DNA of 47,086 nt, taken from NCBI GenBank assembly GCA_002696645.1, contig NZSA01000065.1:36955-84040 (forward strand). Reading direction: 5' to 3'. The stretch comes from Rhodospirillales bacterium (GTDB lineage: Bacteria > Pseudomonadota > Alphaproteobacteria > UBA8366 > Aestuariispiraceae). Each line of letters opens with the position of its first letter. Position 1 is the stretch's first letter. Made by a program: the position numbers and the translations under genes. Positions 36,325 through 46,018 of this stretch are shown piece by piece. The notes below the pieces were generated by a model. That model was not told the origin of the DNA, ran no database searches, and saw only the letters and a program-made list of their open reading frames with translations.

Positions 36325-37677
36325 TTAACTTGATGCAGGCGTTTGTTTGATATTCAAGAACTTCAAAGCATCGTCGATAGGAATAAAGAAATTTACATCA
36401 TCAGCATCTAACTGTTCCAAGACAGTAATCCCAATAACATTCCCATCCTTATCAAACATCGGGCCACCGCTGTTGCCGCCTGTAATCGCGACATCGGATT
36501 GAATGTACAGCAGGGGGGTAGCCCCGGACGCATAGGAGAATTTTCTGAGGGCACTGATCGAACCCCGCGTGACGGTTGAATACAGTTCTTCATCTGCGGG
36601 ACTGCCGACAACGACGGCTTCGGTCGCAATACCGGGCAGTTCCAGATTCATCGGTAAGGCGCGAAGACCCCGAAGCGGAATTTTCAACAGCGCGACATCC
36701 CGCCCTTCATGTCGACGGATAACCGCAGCATCAATTTCCACCCCATTTTCAAACCGGACCAGAACAGTATCAAAATCCCCAACGACATGCTGGTTCGACA
36801 GAATGTAACCATCTTCACTGATGACAAATCCCGAACCATGCCCCCCACCTGCGCGGATAGTCACAACGGATGGGAGAATGCGACGAACATGATCTTCAAA
36901 GGGCTGCGTCGAAAGAGAAATTTCCGGGATATATATAGCCTCATCGGTCAAAGGAACCGAGGCAACGACATCGGATCTTACGGTTTCTTTTGACAGCGCC
37001 TTTATGAAATCCTTATTGGATCCCAGTGATTCGGTAGCCGCACTGAAAGCGCCGATAATAGCCTCCAACATGCCAGTTCTCGAAGATTTTCTGACCTTGA
37101 AATATCCCGTTGTTGTGATTCTGTTTTTTTCCTGGCGCATGGTGGTATTGAATATCGTCCATTCAACTTCCATAAACATTTCACCAGCATATCGATCTTG
37201 TGGGTATCCATACCAAAAATCATGATCCTCACAGAAATTGCCGCTCATATCCTTTATGCGGGCACCAATCGCGAATTCAGCACGCCCACGTTCGTCGCTG
37301 TAATCGAATAAATTGGTTGGATCGCCAACAACATCAAATCCCTGAGACTTCATCACCTCAAAAAAGGCCATGTGCATCTCATCATTCCAACCGGACAGAT
37401 GCCTTGATCCATTATTCAATGTAAGCGTAACTTCCCCTGTATAGGAATAATTGCATAAAGACGAACTGATACCTGGCACGCCTTCGGCCGGAAAATGGGC
37501 AATAACGGACCCAAACCTCATGCCTGAAACGGCACCCTGAAAGGCAAAAGGAACAATGTCGGAGGTGTTGAATTCAACGGGTTCTGGCTGAACGACGGTT
37601 GGAACTTCCATGCGCGCAGTCGTGTTGCACCCAGAAACAAGAACAGCGATCACAATCGCTGACAAAAGAACACGCAT
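36325..37677 (-). CDS. Lipoprotein with C-terminal trypsin-like serine protease domain
   Basis: 450 residues. The signal peptide ends in the lipobox LVSGC (Cys17). Residues about 40-245 form a domain I do not recognise, with aromatic and beta-rich sequence. Residues 258-445 are a DegP/trypsin-like protease: His297 in ILSNQHVVG, Asp327 in GRDVALLKI, and Ser403 in [11 protein letters not shown], with GHGSGFVIS before them. No PDZ domain follows. Anchoring to a membrane facing the periplasm is expected. The N-terminal unknown domain may sense or bind its substrate. Composition is A+T-richer than neighbours, and it stands alone between hslV and grpE. Confidence 0.8.
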   Translation of the reverse strand: MRVLLSAIVIAVLVSGCNTTARMEVPTVVQPEPVEFNTSDIVPFAFQGAVSGMRFGSVIAHFPAEGVPGISSSLCNYSYTGEVTLTLNNGSRHLSGWNDEMHMAFFEVMKSQGFDVVGDPTNLFDYSDERGRAEFAIGARIKDMSGNFCEDHDFWYGYPQDRYAGEMFMEVEWTIFNTTMRQEKNRITTTGYFKVRKSSRTGMLEAIIGAFSAATESLGSNKDFIKALSKETVRSDVVASVPLTDEAIYIPEISLSTQPFEDHVRRILPSVVTIRAGGGHGSGFVISEDGYILSNQHVVGDFDTVLVRFENGVEIDAAVIRRHEGRDVALLKIPLRGLRALPMNLELPGIATEAVVVGSPADEELYSTVTRGSISALRKFSYASGATPLLYIQSDVAITGGNSGGPMFDKDGNVIGITVLEQLDADDVNFFIPIDDALKFLNIKQTPASS

Positions 37678-37769
37678 TTCAAACCCTCCACCTTTCCCAA
37701 TGAGGGAAACATAGAGGGTTCAAATGGGGATCGTCAATTGTGTAATTGAATTTATTTCACGCGCAGATT

Positions 37770-38453
37770 TTACGCCGTCGTATCGACTTTGTCGGTGTCG
37801 TCTGGCGGGCTGGTGGCATCGGCCTTGGCGACCAGGACCATGGCGGGGCGTAACAGGCGGTCGTGCAGTTTATAGCCGTGCTGCAGCACCTGGACGACCG
37901 TTCCGGCGGGTTTACCGGTATCGGGCACTTCCTGGATTGCCTGATGTTCCGCATAGTTGAATTTCTGATCCAGCGGGTCGAGCTTCTGGATGTGATGCTT
38001 GGAGAAGGCATCCAGCAGCATCTTTTCGGTCATTTCCACGCCGACCATCAGGTTTTTCAACACGTCATTTTCCGCGCGCGCTTCTTCCGGCACGGAATCC
38101 AGCGCGCGGCGCAGATTATCGACGACCGGCAGCAGCTCCTTTGCCAGGCCGGATGATGCGAATTTCATTGTTTCGCTGCGTTCCTTATCGGCGCGGCGTC
38201 GGACATTCTCCGCCTCTGCCACGGCCCGCAGGGCGCGATCCTTCATGGCGGCCAGCTCTGATTTCAGCGCCGTTACTTCGTCGTTATCTTCCGCGGGTGT
38301 CTTGGCCTTTTTTGCCGCCTCGTCACCCTTTGCAGACGTGTCGGGTTTCGGCGCTGGCTCTGCAGGGGTCTGATCCTCTGTCACGGGGGTCTCTGGAACG
38401 GAATTCTCCGAGACGGGTGCTTCGTCATTGGCTGTCTTCTTTGGATCGGTCAT
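37770..38453 (-). CDS. grpE: GrpE nucleotide-exchange factor
   Basis: 227-residue cofactor that releases ADP from DnaK. The N-terminal 75 residues are acidic, Pro- and Thr-rich and disordered; a long coiled coil follows (ALKSELAAMKDRALRAVAEAEN), with the signature RRADKERSE. The C-terminal beta domain contains QEVPDTGKPAGTVVQVLQHGYKLHDRLLRPAMV, the GrpE family motif. It follows hrcA by 86 bases on the same strand. dnaK and dnaJ are not in the window. Confidence 0.96.
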   Translation of the reverse strand: MTDPKKTANDEAPVSENSVPETPVTEDQTPAEPAPKPDTSAKGDEAAKKAKTPAEDNDEVTALKSELAAMKDRALRAVAEAENVRRRADKERSETMKFASSGLAKELLPVVDNLRRALDSVPEEARAENDVLKNLMVGVEMTEKMLLDAFSKHHIQKLDPLDQKFNYAEHQAIQEVPDTGKPAGTVVQVLQHGYKLHDRLLRPAMVLVAKADATSPPDDTDKVDTTA

Positions 38454-38539
38454 TGTCTGCCTGTCACTTTCGTTTCACGTCATATGTCAACGGCCTGCGC
38501 CCGCGAATATCGGGGGCGTAGCCTATTCCAGGGTTTGTC

Positions 38540-39607
38540 TCAAGTCCGGTTTGCACTCACCAGGCGTCCAACCACCTTGGCGGTGTAATCAACCATGGGG
38601 ATAATGCGGGCATAATTCATGCGCGTCGGGCCCAGGACGCCGATCGCACCGACAATTTTTTCCTTGCCGCCATTTGCGCCCGCACCATTGCCATAGGGCG
38701 CGACAATCATGGAACAGCCCGCCAGGGAAAAGAGTTCGTTTTCGGCCCCTATGAAGATCTGAACACCCTGGGCGCCATCGGCGGCATCCAGCATGCGCCA
38801 CAGGTTTTCTTTCGCCTCAAGCGCCGTGAATAGGGCGCGTATCCGTTCCAAATCCGCCATCGCGGTCACATCGGTCAACAGGTTCGATTGACCAGACACG
38901 ATCAGCACCCCATCGCCAGAGGCAACATCGGACCATGTTGCCAGACCGGCTTCGACAACTTTCGCTGTCAGGGTGTCAATCTGGCTTTTGTCACGGCTGA
39001 TTTCATCGGCAATGGCGCTGCGGGCATCGGCGATTGATTGCCCGACCAAACGGGCCGTCAAATAATTCGCAGCCTCTATCAAGGCAGAGGGCGGCAGGCC
39101 CAAGGGCAGTTCAATCAGGCGGTTTTCCACCATGCCGCTGGCGGTCACCATGACAACCAGGGCCCGCCCAGGACCCAGGGGTACGAATTCGATGTGTTTT
39201 AATTCCCCTTCAGCCTTGGGGGCCATGACCAATCCTGCACAGCGGCTCAGGCCCGACATCAGGCTGGAGGCTTCCTCCAACACCTGGGTGACCGAACGAC
39301 CGGCGGTCTGGCACTGCCCTTCGATGGCTTCCCGATCTGTGGGGTTCAGTTGACCGGATTGTAACAGCCCATCGACGAACAGCCGAACCCCCATATCGGT
39401 TGGCAGACGCCCGGCAGAGGTATGCGGCGCATATAGCAGCCCGGCATCCTCTAAATCCGCCATGGCGTTGCGGATTGTTGCTGCTGATAGTCCCTGATTG
39501 AGACGTTGCGACAGGGTGCGCGAGCCAATGGGTCCGCCCGTCTCGACATAAGCCTCGACGACCAAACGCAAAATGTCTCTGGACCGTTCGTTTAATTCTG
39601 TGATCAT
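38540..39607 (-). CDS. hrcA: Heat-inducible transcription repressor HrcA
   Basis: About 355 residues from the ATG at 39607 (the frame extends to 39658). The N-terminal winged helix begins LNERSRDILRLVVEAYVETG and carries PIGSRTLSQRLNQGLSAATI and RNAMADLEDAGLL; the GAF-like and dimerisation regions follow. HrcA binds CIRCE elements, but none with the standard TTAGCACTC/GAGTGCTAA form is seen upstream of hrcA, grpE or htpG in this window. It is divergent from rph, a common alphaproteobacterial arrangement. Confidence 0.94.
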   Translation of the reverse strand: MITELNERSRDILRLVVEAYVETGGPIGSRTLSQRLNQGLSAATIRNAMADLEDAGLLYAPHTSAGRLPTDMGVRLFVDGLLQSGQLNPTDREAIEGQCQTAGRSVTQVLEEASSLMSGLSRCAGLVMAPKAEGELKHIEFVPLGPGRALVVMVTASGMVENRLIELPLGLPPSALIEAANYLTARLVGQSIADARSAIADEISRDKSQIDTLTAKVVEAGLATWSDVASGDGVLIVSGQSNLLTDVTAMADLERIRALFTALEAKENLWRMLDAADGAQGVQIFIGAENELFSLAGCSMIVAPYGNGAGANGGKEKIVGAIGVLGPTRMNYARIIPMVDYTAKVVGRLVSANRT

Positions 39608-39758
39608 AGCATTCAGTATGTAGGCAGTTGCCAGCCCAGCGTCAATTGCTCCTGTCATCCCAGCAGATCATTGTCTTTATGCCTTCTAAGCTGGACGGGA
39701 CCGGTCTGAGCCGGTAAAGCGATTAACCATAATTGTTAAACAAAAGTAAGGAATATGT

Positions 39759-40472
39759 ATGCGCCCCTCCGGTAGAGCCCAGGATCAGTTGCGAGACATC
39801 GTGCTGGAAACCGATGTTTCACGCTATGCAGAAGGGTCTTGCTTGGCGAAATTCGGTAACACCCATGTACTGTGCACAGCCTCTGTCGAAGATGGGGTTC
39901 CATCCTTTCTGCGCAATTCCGGCAAGGGCTGGGTGACGGCGGAATATGGCATGCTGCCACGGTCCACCCACAGCCGCATGGATCGCAAGCGCACCGCCGA
40001 TAGTGGACGCAGCCAGGAAATTTCGCGCCTGATCGGGCGGTCTTTGCGGGCGGTGGTTGATATGAAAAAGCTGGGTGAACGTCAGATCCGAATCGATTGT
40101 GACGTTATTCAGGCCGATGGTGGCACCCGCACGGCGGCAATTACCGGCGGCTATGTTGCGTTGGCGCTGGCGATCAATCACATGACCAAACTGGGCGCCC
40201 TGACGGCCAGCCCGTTGAAAGGGTCAATTGCGGCGATCTCCTGTGGTTTGTATCAGGGAGAGGCCGTTCTGGATTTAGATTATGATGAAGACTCCACCGC
40301 CCAGGCAGATGCGAATTTTGTCCTGACAGGCACTGGTGGCGTTGTTGAGGTTCAGGGTACAGCAGAGGGCGAACCCTTTAGTGAGGCGCAATTTTTAGCC
40401 CTGATGAAACTGGCGCAGAGTGGTTGTGCGACCTTGACCAAAGCGCAAAATATCGCGCTTGGGGTGGAATAG
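39759..40472 (+). CDS. rph: Ribonuclease PH
   Basis: 237-residue phosphorolytic exonuclease that trims tRNA 3' ends. It opens [61 protein letters not shown] and the [11 protein letters not shown] segment are canonical, and the active-site [20 protein letters not shown] follows. AAGGAA lies seven bases before the ATG. It heads rph-rdgB-hemW. Confidence 0.97.
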   Translation: MRPSGRAQDQLRDIVLETDVSRYAEGSCLAKFGNTHVLCTASVEDGVPSFLRNSGKGWVTAEYGMLPRSTHSRMDRKRTADSGRSQEISRLIGRSLRAVVDMKKLGERQIRIDCDVIQADGGTRTAAITGGYVALALAINHMTKLGALTASPLKGSIAAISCGLYQGEAVLDLDYDEDSTAQADANFVLTGTGGVVEVQGTAEGEPFSEAQFLALMKLAQSGCATLTKAQNIALGVE

Positions 40473-40484
40473 GAGCAACGGTCG

Positions 40485-41084
40485 ATGGCGCGGCGGTTCG
40501 ATGGTGATCGGCTGGTAATTGCCAGTCATAATCAAGGCAAGGTCCGCGAAATCGCGGATCTATTGCGCCCATTCCAGGTGCAGGTCTTCTCTGCTGCTGA
40601 AATGGATCTGCCTGAGCCAGAGGAAACCGGCTATACTTTTCTGGCCAATGCGGAACTAAAAGCCCGCGCCGCAGCGACAGGCGCGAATATGCCGGCCCTG
40701 GCGGATGATTCTGGCCTTGCCGTTAAGGCATTGGACGGCGCGCCTGGAATCTATTCCGCCCGATGGGGGGGTAAGAATAAGAATTTCGATCTGGCGATGA
40801 ACCGCGTCCATCGCGCCTTAATTGGCAAATCCGATAAATCAGCAGCCTTTATCTGCGCATTGGCTTTAGCCTGGCCCGACGGGCATATCGAAGCGTTTGA
40901 AGGTCGTGTCGAAGGGCATATTGTGGAGCCAGGCCGGGGTGATAACGGGTTTGGCTATGATGCAATTTTTCAAGCCGATGGCGAAGATCTGACCTTTGGG
41001 GAGATGGACCCAGAGGCAAAACATGCGATCAGCCACCGCGCCGATGCGTTTGATCAACTGGTCGCAGCCTGTTTTACCAAATGA
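40485..41084 (+). CDS. rdgB: XTP/dITP diphosphatase (RdgB/HAM1)
   Basis: 199-residue house-cleaning pyrophosphatase that removes ITP and [17 protein letters not shown] binds the substrate; [15 protein letters not shown] and [20 protein letters not shown] with the metal-binding Asp residues, RWGGKNKNF, and GFGYDAIF are all family motifs. It lies 12 bases after rph and overlaps hemW by four. Confidence 0.97.
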   Translation: MARRFDGDRLVIASHNQGKVREIADLLRPFQVQVFSAAEMDLPEPEETGYTFLANAELKARAAATGANMPALADDSGLAVKALDGAPGIYSARWGGKNKNFDLAMNRVHRALIGKSDKSAAFICALALAWPDGHIEAFEGRVEGHIVEPGRGDNGFGYDAIFQADGEDLTFGEMDPEAKHAISHRADAFDQLVAACFTK

Positions 41085-42235
41085 CCGAATTGCCGACCCC
41101 GCTGGCGCTGTATATCCACTGGCCCTTCTGCAAGGCGAAATGCCCGTATTGCGATTTCAACAGCCATGTGCGTGACGGCATTGATCAACCGCGCTGGCGC
41201 GCCGCTTTGTTGCGGGAATTGGAGACCGCGCTGGTCGGCCTGGAGGACCGTCCACTGGGATCGATCTTCTTTGGCGGGGGCACACCATCGCTGATGGACC
41301 CGGATACGACCGCTGCCCTGATTTCCCGCGCCACAGAGATCCTGACCCCGACCGAAACTTTGGAAGTGACATTGGAAGCCAATCCGACATCGGTGGAGGC
41401 GGATCGGTTCGCCGCCTATCGTCAGGCCGGGGTCAATCGTGTGTCTTTGGGCATTCAGGCCCTGGACGATGCGTCGTTGAAATTCCTGGGGCGTGAACAT
41501 TCGGCCCGCGAAGCGATTGCCGCGATTGATCTGGCGCGCGCGCATTTCCCTCGATTGTCCTTTGACCTGATCTATGCCCGGCAGGGTCAGACGCCAGACG
41601 CCTGGGCCAGTGAGTTGAGCCGCGCCATCGACCTGACGGCGGATCATCTGTCGTTGTATCAATTGACCATCGAGCCTGGCACACGCTTTTTCACGCGCGA
41701 GAAGCTGGGCGAAGCCCTGACGGTTGAAGAAGAGATAGGGGCGGCCTTGTATGAGGCGACACAGGATCGTCTTGGCGCCCTGGGCCTGCCTGCCTATGAG
41801 ATTTCCAACCATGCGCGCCCTGGCGCTGAAAGCCGTCATAATCTGGCTTATTGGCGGTATCAGGGCTATGTCGGGATCGGGCCTGGTGCCCATGGTCGTG
41901 AAACCCGCAAGGGTCAGAAAATCGCCACCGTGCGCCACCGGTTGCCGGAACGCTGGCTGACAGGGGTAGAGACAGAGGGGCACGCCCTGGCGGAAACGGA
42001 ACGCCTGGATGCAGAGCGACAGTATCGTGAAATCCTGCTGATGGGACTTCGGCTGGCAGAAGGGGTGCCGGAAGACCGGTTAAAGGCCGCCACGGGATCG
42101 GGTTTTGAGGCCTTGGAGTCTGCCCGGTTGGATGCCCTGCAAGAGGAAGGATATGCCACCGTGTCTGATAATCGTTTGATCGTGTCCCCGTCGGGCCGCC
42201 AACGCTTGAATGCGGTTCTGTCATATCTGCTGTAA
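41081..42235 (+). CDS. hemW: Radical SAM heme chaperone HemW
   Basis: 384 residues. The radical-SAM cluster motif is [13 protein letters not shown] (Cys17, Cys21, Cys24), an iron-sulfur cluster site like that of Hem[30 protein letters not shown] and [20 protein letters not shown], then [14 protein letters not shown], are HemW signatures, with a C-terminal HemN-like domain. It is likely a heme-delivery protein rather than a coproporphyrinogen oxidase, by family knowledge. It overlaps rdgB by ATGA. Confidence 0.95.
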   Translation: MTELPTPLALYIHWPFCKAKCPYCDFNSHVRDGIDQPRWRAALLRELETALVGLEDRPLGSIFFGGGTPSLMDPDTTAALISRATEILTPTETLEVTLEANPTSVEADRFAAYRQAGVNRVSLGIQALDDASLKFLGREHSAREAIAAIDLARAHFPRLSFDLIYARQGQTPDAWASELSRAIDLTADHLSLYQLTIEPGTRFFTREKLGEALTVEEEIGAALYEATQDRLGALGLPAYEISNHARPGAESRHNLAYWRYQGYVGIGPGAHGRETRKGQKIATVRHRLPERWLTGVETEGHALAETERLDAERQYREILLMGLRLAEGVPEDRLKAATGSGFEALESARLDALQEEGYATVSDNRLIVSPSGRQRLNAVLSYLL

Positions 42236-42239
42236 GTTG

Positions 42240-42267
42240 TTGACGCGGTTTCAAGTCTGGTTATTCT
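42240..42267 (+). promoter_or_regulatory. Candidate promoter of the TRAP operon
   Basis: TTGACG (42240-42245) and TATTCT (42262-42267) are 16 bases apart, five and four matches to consensus. It lies 45 bases before dctP and just after hemW. Confidence 0.45.
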
Positions 42268-42311
42268 CCCTTTACCAAAAAAATTAAAAGACAAAATATC
42301 GGGAGGAAAAT

Positions 42312-43304
42312 ATGAAACAGTTCTTGGGGGCCATCGGCCTCGCAACCGCCTTGTCACTATCCGCAGGCCAAAGCTCCGCTGCGGATCTCACTTTGCGCAT
42401 TTCCCTTCAATTGCCACTGAAGAGCCATCTGGGTGAAAATCTGGTCCTGTTTAAGGACGAGGTGGAGAAAACCTCAAATGGTGAAATCGCCGTTGAAATT
42501 TATGACAGTGCGCAGCTCTACACCGATAAAGAAGTGCCCGCCGCCGTTGGTGCCGGGTCCATTGAAATGGGCGTTGCCTCGCTGACCCGTTATTATGGTG
42601 ATGTCCCGGCGGTGGATATTTTCTATCAACCCTTCCTGTTCGATACAGAGGAGAAGGTTCGCAAGGCCGTTGCAAAGGGATCTCCCATTCGTGGGCCGAT
42701 TGATGCTGCTATTGCGGAAACCGGATCAACGGTATTGTGGTGGCAGGCCTATGGCGGCGCGATCATGTTGTCCAATGGCGGCCCGCTGAAGACTCCGGCG
42801 GATCTGGAAGGCAAGAAAGTCCGTGTCTTCGGTAAAACCCTGGGGGATTTCACAGAAGCAACCGGCGGTGCGCCGACCATGATTTCCGGCTCGGAACAGT
42901 ATCTGGCCTATCAGCGCGGCACGGTGGATATCGGCATGACCGGTGTTTCCGGCGTGAAATCCCGCAAGTTATGGGAAGTGATGGATACCATCACCGTGAC
43001 GAACCATGCGGATATCGAATTTATCGTTGTGGTGAATACTGATTTCTGGAATGGCCTGACCGACAAGCAACGGGCTCTTATCGAAGCCGCTGCGACCAAG
43101 GCGGAAAATGATGTGCGCGATCGGATGTCGTCCATTGAGGCGGAAGCCTACGGGGCGGCAAAAGAGAACGGCATGCAAATCTATACGCCGACCGCTGAAG
43201 AATTGGCAGAATGGCGCAAGGCCAGCCAGCCGGTCTATGATGCTTTTAAAGCGAAGACCGGGGCCCTGGGCGAAGAAATGCTGAAAGCGGCGGAAACGTT
43301 CTAG
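42312..43304 (+). CDS. dctP: TRAP transporter substrate-binding protein DctP
   Basis: 330-residue periplasmic receptor of a TRAP transporter. The signal peptide (about 1-23, ending QSSAA) is followed by the DctP fold: LPLKSHLGENLVLFKDEVEK, then DSAQLYTDKEVPAAVGAGSI, the GGPLKTPADLEGKKVRVFG hinge, and QYLAYQRGTVDIGMTG. These receptors usually bind organic acids through a conserved Arg, here probably in KVRVFG. A GGGAGGAAAAT site precedes the ATG. The ligand is likely a small dicarboxylate or hydroxy acid given the neighbouring lyase, which is inference. Confidence 0.93.
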   Translation: MKQFLGAIGLATALSLSAGQSSAADLTLRISLQLPLKSHLGENLVLFKDEVEKTSNGEIAVEIYDSAQLYTDKEVPAAVGAGSIEMGVASLTRYYGDVPAVDIFYQPFLFDTEEKVRKAVAKGSPIRGPIDAAIAETGSTVLWWQAYGGAIMLSNGGPLKTPADLEGKKVRVFGKTLGDFTEATGGAPTMISGSEQYLAYQRGTVDIGMTGVSGVKSRKLWEVMDTITVTNHADIEFIVVVNTDFWNGLTDKQRALIEAAATKAENDVRDRMSSIEAEAYGAAKENGMQIYTPTAEELAEWRKASQPVYDAFKAKTGALGEEMLKAAETF

Positions 43305-43313
43305 AACCGAAAG

Positions 43314-43346
43314 GATGCTGCGCTGCCCGATCAGCAGCGCAGCATC
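43314..43346 (+). other. Intercistronic hairpin between dctP and dctQ
   Basis: A perfect 13-base inverted repeat, GATGCTGCGCTGC (43314-43326) and GCAGCGCAGCATC (43334-43346), with loop CCGATCA. The following bases are ATTCATTT, not a T-run, so it is unlikely to be a full terminator. It probably protects the 3' end of dctP mRNA, giving more receptor than membrane subunits. Confidence 0.75.
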
Positions 43347-43354
43347 ATTCATTT

Positions 43355-43855
43355 ATGAAAATTTTCGAATCCTTCACATTTTTTTTGGCATGGATCGCAG
43401 CGGTCTTGTTTGCGGCCACGGGCGCAATGCTGACCTATGAAGTGATCATGCGCTATTTCTTCATTTCGCCGACAATATGGGCGGCGGAACTCAGTCAGTT
43501 GTGTCTGATCTGGGGCAGCTTGATCGCCATGGCCTGGGCCTTGCGTTGGGGGCGTCATATCGCGGTTGATGCGGTCGCGGTCCTGTTGCCGGTTCCCATT
43601 CGTCGGCAGACCGACGCCCTGGCGATGATTGTTGTCGCCGTATTCAGCGTCATCCTGGTGTGGAAGGGCGGCCTGATCTTCTGGGATTCATTCGAGCGCG
43701 GCCGCACCACCGCGACGATGCTGGATTTACCCTCCTGGATTGGCGAATTATCGGTTCCCTTTGGGTTTGCCATTCTGGCCGTGCAGGCGGTCATCGAAGT
43801 CATAGCAACACTGCGGGGCCAGCGGGATGCCAATCGAGAGGCCCATGCGGAATGA
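43355..43855 (+). CDS. dctQ: TRAP transporter small permease DctQ
   Basis: 166 residues with four predicted membrane segments (about 7-29, 45-65, 85-107 and 125-147). The conserved motif IWAAELSQLCLIWGSLIAMAW and the LRWGRHIAVDAV loop are DctQ features. The ATG lies eight bases after the intercistronic hairpin, and no clear ribosome-binding site is present apart from hairpin sequence. The stop overlaps the dctM start (ATGA). Confidence 0.9.
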   Translation: MKIFESFTFFLAWIAAVLFAATGAMLTYEVIMRYFFISPTIWAAELSQLCLIWGSLIAMAWALRWGRHIAVDAVAVLLPVPIRRQTDALAMIVVAVFSVILVWKGGLIFWDSFERGRTTATMLDLPSWIGELSVPFGFAILAVQAVIEVIATLRGQRDANREAHAE

Positions 43856-45126
43856 CGGTTATTCTGATCCTGATCGCATTGTTTTCGCTGTTGCTGATCC
43901 GTGTGCCGGTTGCGTTTGCCTTGGGCGGGCTGGGGCTGGCCCTGTTGTTTCTGGGCGGGTTTTCACCGCTGATGGCACCACAGGCGGTTTTGTCGACCCT
44001 GGACGGATTTATCCTGCTGGCGGTGCCGCTGTTCCTGCTGATGTCCAATATTCTGCTGAAAGGCGGTGTGGGGAAGGACCTGTTTGGGGCCGTTCATGCT
44101 TGGGTTGGTCACTGGCCGGGCGGGTTGGCTGTGGCGACAATCCTTTCTTGTGGTATTTTCGCCGCGATCTCTGGTTCATCGGTTGCGACCGCAGCGACAA
44201 TCGGAACCGTGGCGATACCGGAAATGATCTCGCGCGGGTATGAAAGACGGTTTGTCTATGGCTTGCTGGCCGCGGGCGGTACTTTGGGCATTCTGATCCC
44301 CCCATCCATCCCCATGATCGTGTATGGGTTCGTGACGGAAGAATCGGTGATTGCCCTGTTTCTGGCGGGGATTGGTCCTGGTATTGCGTTAATCGTCCTG
44401 TTTGTCGTCTTTTCCATGGTGCATGCACGGTTCTGGGGCGGGCAGGCGATGGAACCTGCATCGGGCTGGGAAGAACGAAAACGCGCCACGATGCGGGCAC
44501 TGCCCAGCCTGGCCTTGGCGCTGTTGATCATTGGCGGCATTTATTCCGGCGCCTTCACGCCGACTGAGGCAGGGGCTATTGGCTTTGCCGCGGCGCTGTT
44601 CATCACTGTCTTCGTGTTGCGGTCGTTAAGCTGGAAAGGCTTCAAAGAAGCGCTGTTTCAATCTATGGCGACAACTGTGGCGATCCTGCTGATCATCGCC
44701 GGGGCTAAGATTTTCGGGAAGGCGATCACGCTGTACCGCATTCCCCAGGATATTTCGATGTTCATCAGTGGTGCGATCGATACCCGCCTGGTTTTCATTA
44801 TTGTGATCAGTCTCATCCTGCTGGCGATGGGTCTGGTCTTTGAAACCCTGTCGATGGTGTTGATTATGACACCGGTTCTGTTGCCTGCCGCGATGGCAAT
44901 GGGTTTTGATCCGATCTGGTTTGGCATTTACATGGTGGTGATGGTCGAATGTGCACTGATAACGCCGCCGGTGGGGCTGAATCTATATGTCATTCAATCG
45001 GTCGCCCGGTCCAGTCTGGGTGATGTCTCCCGCGGCGTGGTGCCCTTTTTGGGCCTGATGCTGCTGATCGTGTTGATCATGTATCTGTGGCCTGATCTGG
45101 CCCTGTATATCCCTTTTAAACTGTGA
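43852..45126 (+). CDS. dctM: TRAP transporter large permease DctM
   Basis: 424-residue membrane protein, 12 or so helices, that couples solute import to the sodium gradient. The ATG at 43852 (overlapping dctQ) gives a normal N-terminus, LILIALFSLLLIRVPVAFAL; the frame extends upstream to 43660 but overlaps dctQ. Signature segments include CGIFAAISGSSVATAATIG, GTLGILIPPSIPMIVYGF, and LITPPVGLNLYVIQSV near the C-terminus. It belongs with dctP, dctQ and the lyase gene downstream. Confidence 0.95.
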   Translation: MTVILILIALFSLLLIRVPVAFALGGLGLALLFLGGFSPLMAPQAVLSTLDGFILLAVPLFLLMSNILLKGGVGKDLFGAVHAWVGHWPGGLAVATILSCGIFAAISGSSVATAATIGTVAIPEMISRGYERRFVYGLLAAGGTLGILIPPSIPMIVYGFVTEESVIALFLAGIGPGIALIVLFVVFSMVHARFWGGQAMEPASGWEERKRATMRALPSLALALLIIGGIYSGAFTPTEAGAIGFAAALFITVFVLRSLSWKGFKEALFQSMATTVAILLIIAGAKIFGKAITLYRIPQDISMFISGAIDTRLVFIIVISLILLAMGLVFETLSMVLIMTPVLLPAAMAMGFDPIWFGIYMVVMVECALITPPVGLNLYVIQSVARSSLGDVSRGVVPFLGLMLLIVLIMYLWPDLALYIPFKL

Positions 45127-45136
45127 GTAGCTGACC

Positions 45137-46018
45137 ATGACTCAATCGGCCCCGGATAAACTGCGCACGCTGCTGCGAGAAGACCGGTTGCATGTAATGC
45201 CGTGCTGTTTCGATGCGCTGTCGGCAAAGCTGATTGAACAGGAAGGATTTGGCCTGACCTTCATGTCGGGTTTCGCGACTTCGGCGTCACGTATCGGCGC
45301 ACCCGATCTGGGATTGATGAGCTATGGCGAAGTGCTGGATCAGGCGCGCAATATCACGGATGCGATCACCATTCCGCTGATTGGCGATGGGGATACCGGC
45401 TATGGCAATGCGATGAATGTTCGGCGCACGGTACAGGGTTTCGCCAAGGCGGGCTGTGCGGCCGTGATGATCGAAGACCAGGTGGCCCCGAAACGCTGTG
45501 GTCATACACCGGGCAAGGCGGTGGTCGGCCGGGAAGAGGCCTATGATCGCATTCGTGCGGCGGCCGATGCCCGGGCGGCGGGCGCGGATATTCTGATCCT
45601 GGCCCGCACTGATGCCCGCCATGAACATGGTCTGGGCGAAGCCATAGAACGTGCCGCCAAGTTTCAGGAACTGGGTGCGGATATTCTATTCGTGGAGGCC
45701 CCGAAATCGGTGGAGGAGATGCGCCAGGTCTGCGACTCCCTGCCTGGCCCTAAAATGGCAAATATTGTGGAGGGCGGCGAAACACCGGACCTGTCCCATG
45801 CGGAATTGCGCGACATCGGTTATGCCATCGCGGCCTATCCATTGACCCTGATGGCGGCTGCGATGCGCGCGATGGTAACGACCCTGTCGGCGATGAAGCA
45901 GGATGGCGACCGCAGCACCCATCTGATGGACTTTAAGGAATTGCGCCAGCGGATCGGTTTTGACGACTATTACGCCGCGTCAGAGATCTATCAATCATCC
46001 CAACGCAAGATGGACTGA
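45137..46018 (+). CDS. Isocitrate lyase/PEP mutase-family enzyme
   Basis: 293-residue carboxylyase or mutase of the ICL/PEP mutase superfamily. Visible motifs are FDALSAKLIEQEGF, the metal-site GDGDTGYGNAMNV (about 83-95), VMIEDQVAPKRCGH with the active-site KRCGH (119-123), and ARTDAR. The compact length fits methylisocitrate lyase, 2,3-dimethylmalate lyase or oxaloacetate decarboxylase-type members rather than glyoxylate-cycle ICL. It follows dctM by ten bases, so the TRAP transporter likely imports its substrate or a precursor. Which C4-C7 acid is used cannot be told from sequence. It ends immediately against the convergent TPR gene. Confidence 0.85.
   Translation: MTQSAPDKLRTLLREDRLHVMPCCFDALSAKLIEQEGFGLTFMSGFATSASRIGAPDLGLMSYGEVLDQARNITDAITIPLIGDGDTGYGNAMNVRRTVQGFAKAGCAAVMIEDQVAPKRCGHTPGKAVVGREEAYDRIRAAADARAAGADILILARTDARHEHGLGEAIERAAKFQELGADILFVEAPKSVEEMRQVCDSLPGPKMANIVEGGETPDLSHAELRDIGYAIAAYPLTLMAAAMRAMVTTLSAMKQDGDRSTHLMDFKELRQRIGFDDYYAASEIYQSSQRKMD

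Noticed and set aside
39608-39758. CIRCE element near hrcA/rph
   Set aside because: No TTAGCACTC or GAGTGCTAA-like inverted repeat is present in this gap or before grpE and htpG.
43660-43851. Upstream extension of the DctM frame
   Set aside because: It lies wholly inside dctQ and lacks hydrophobic sequence; the ATGA overlap at 43852 gives a normal DctM start.
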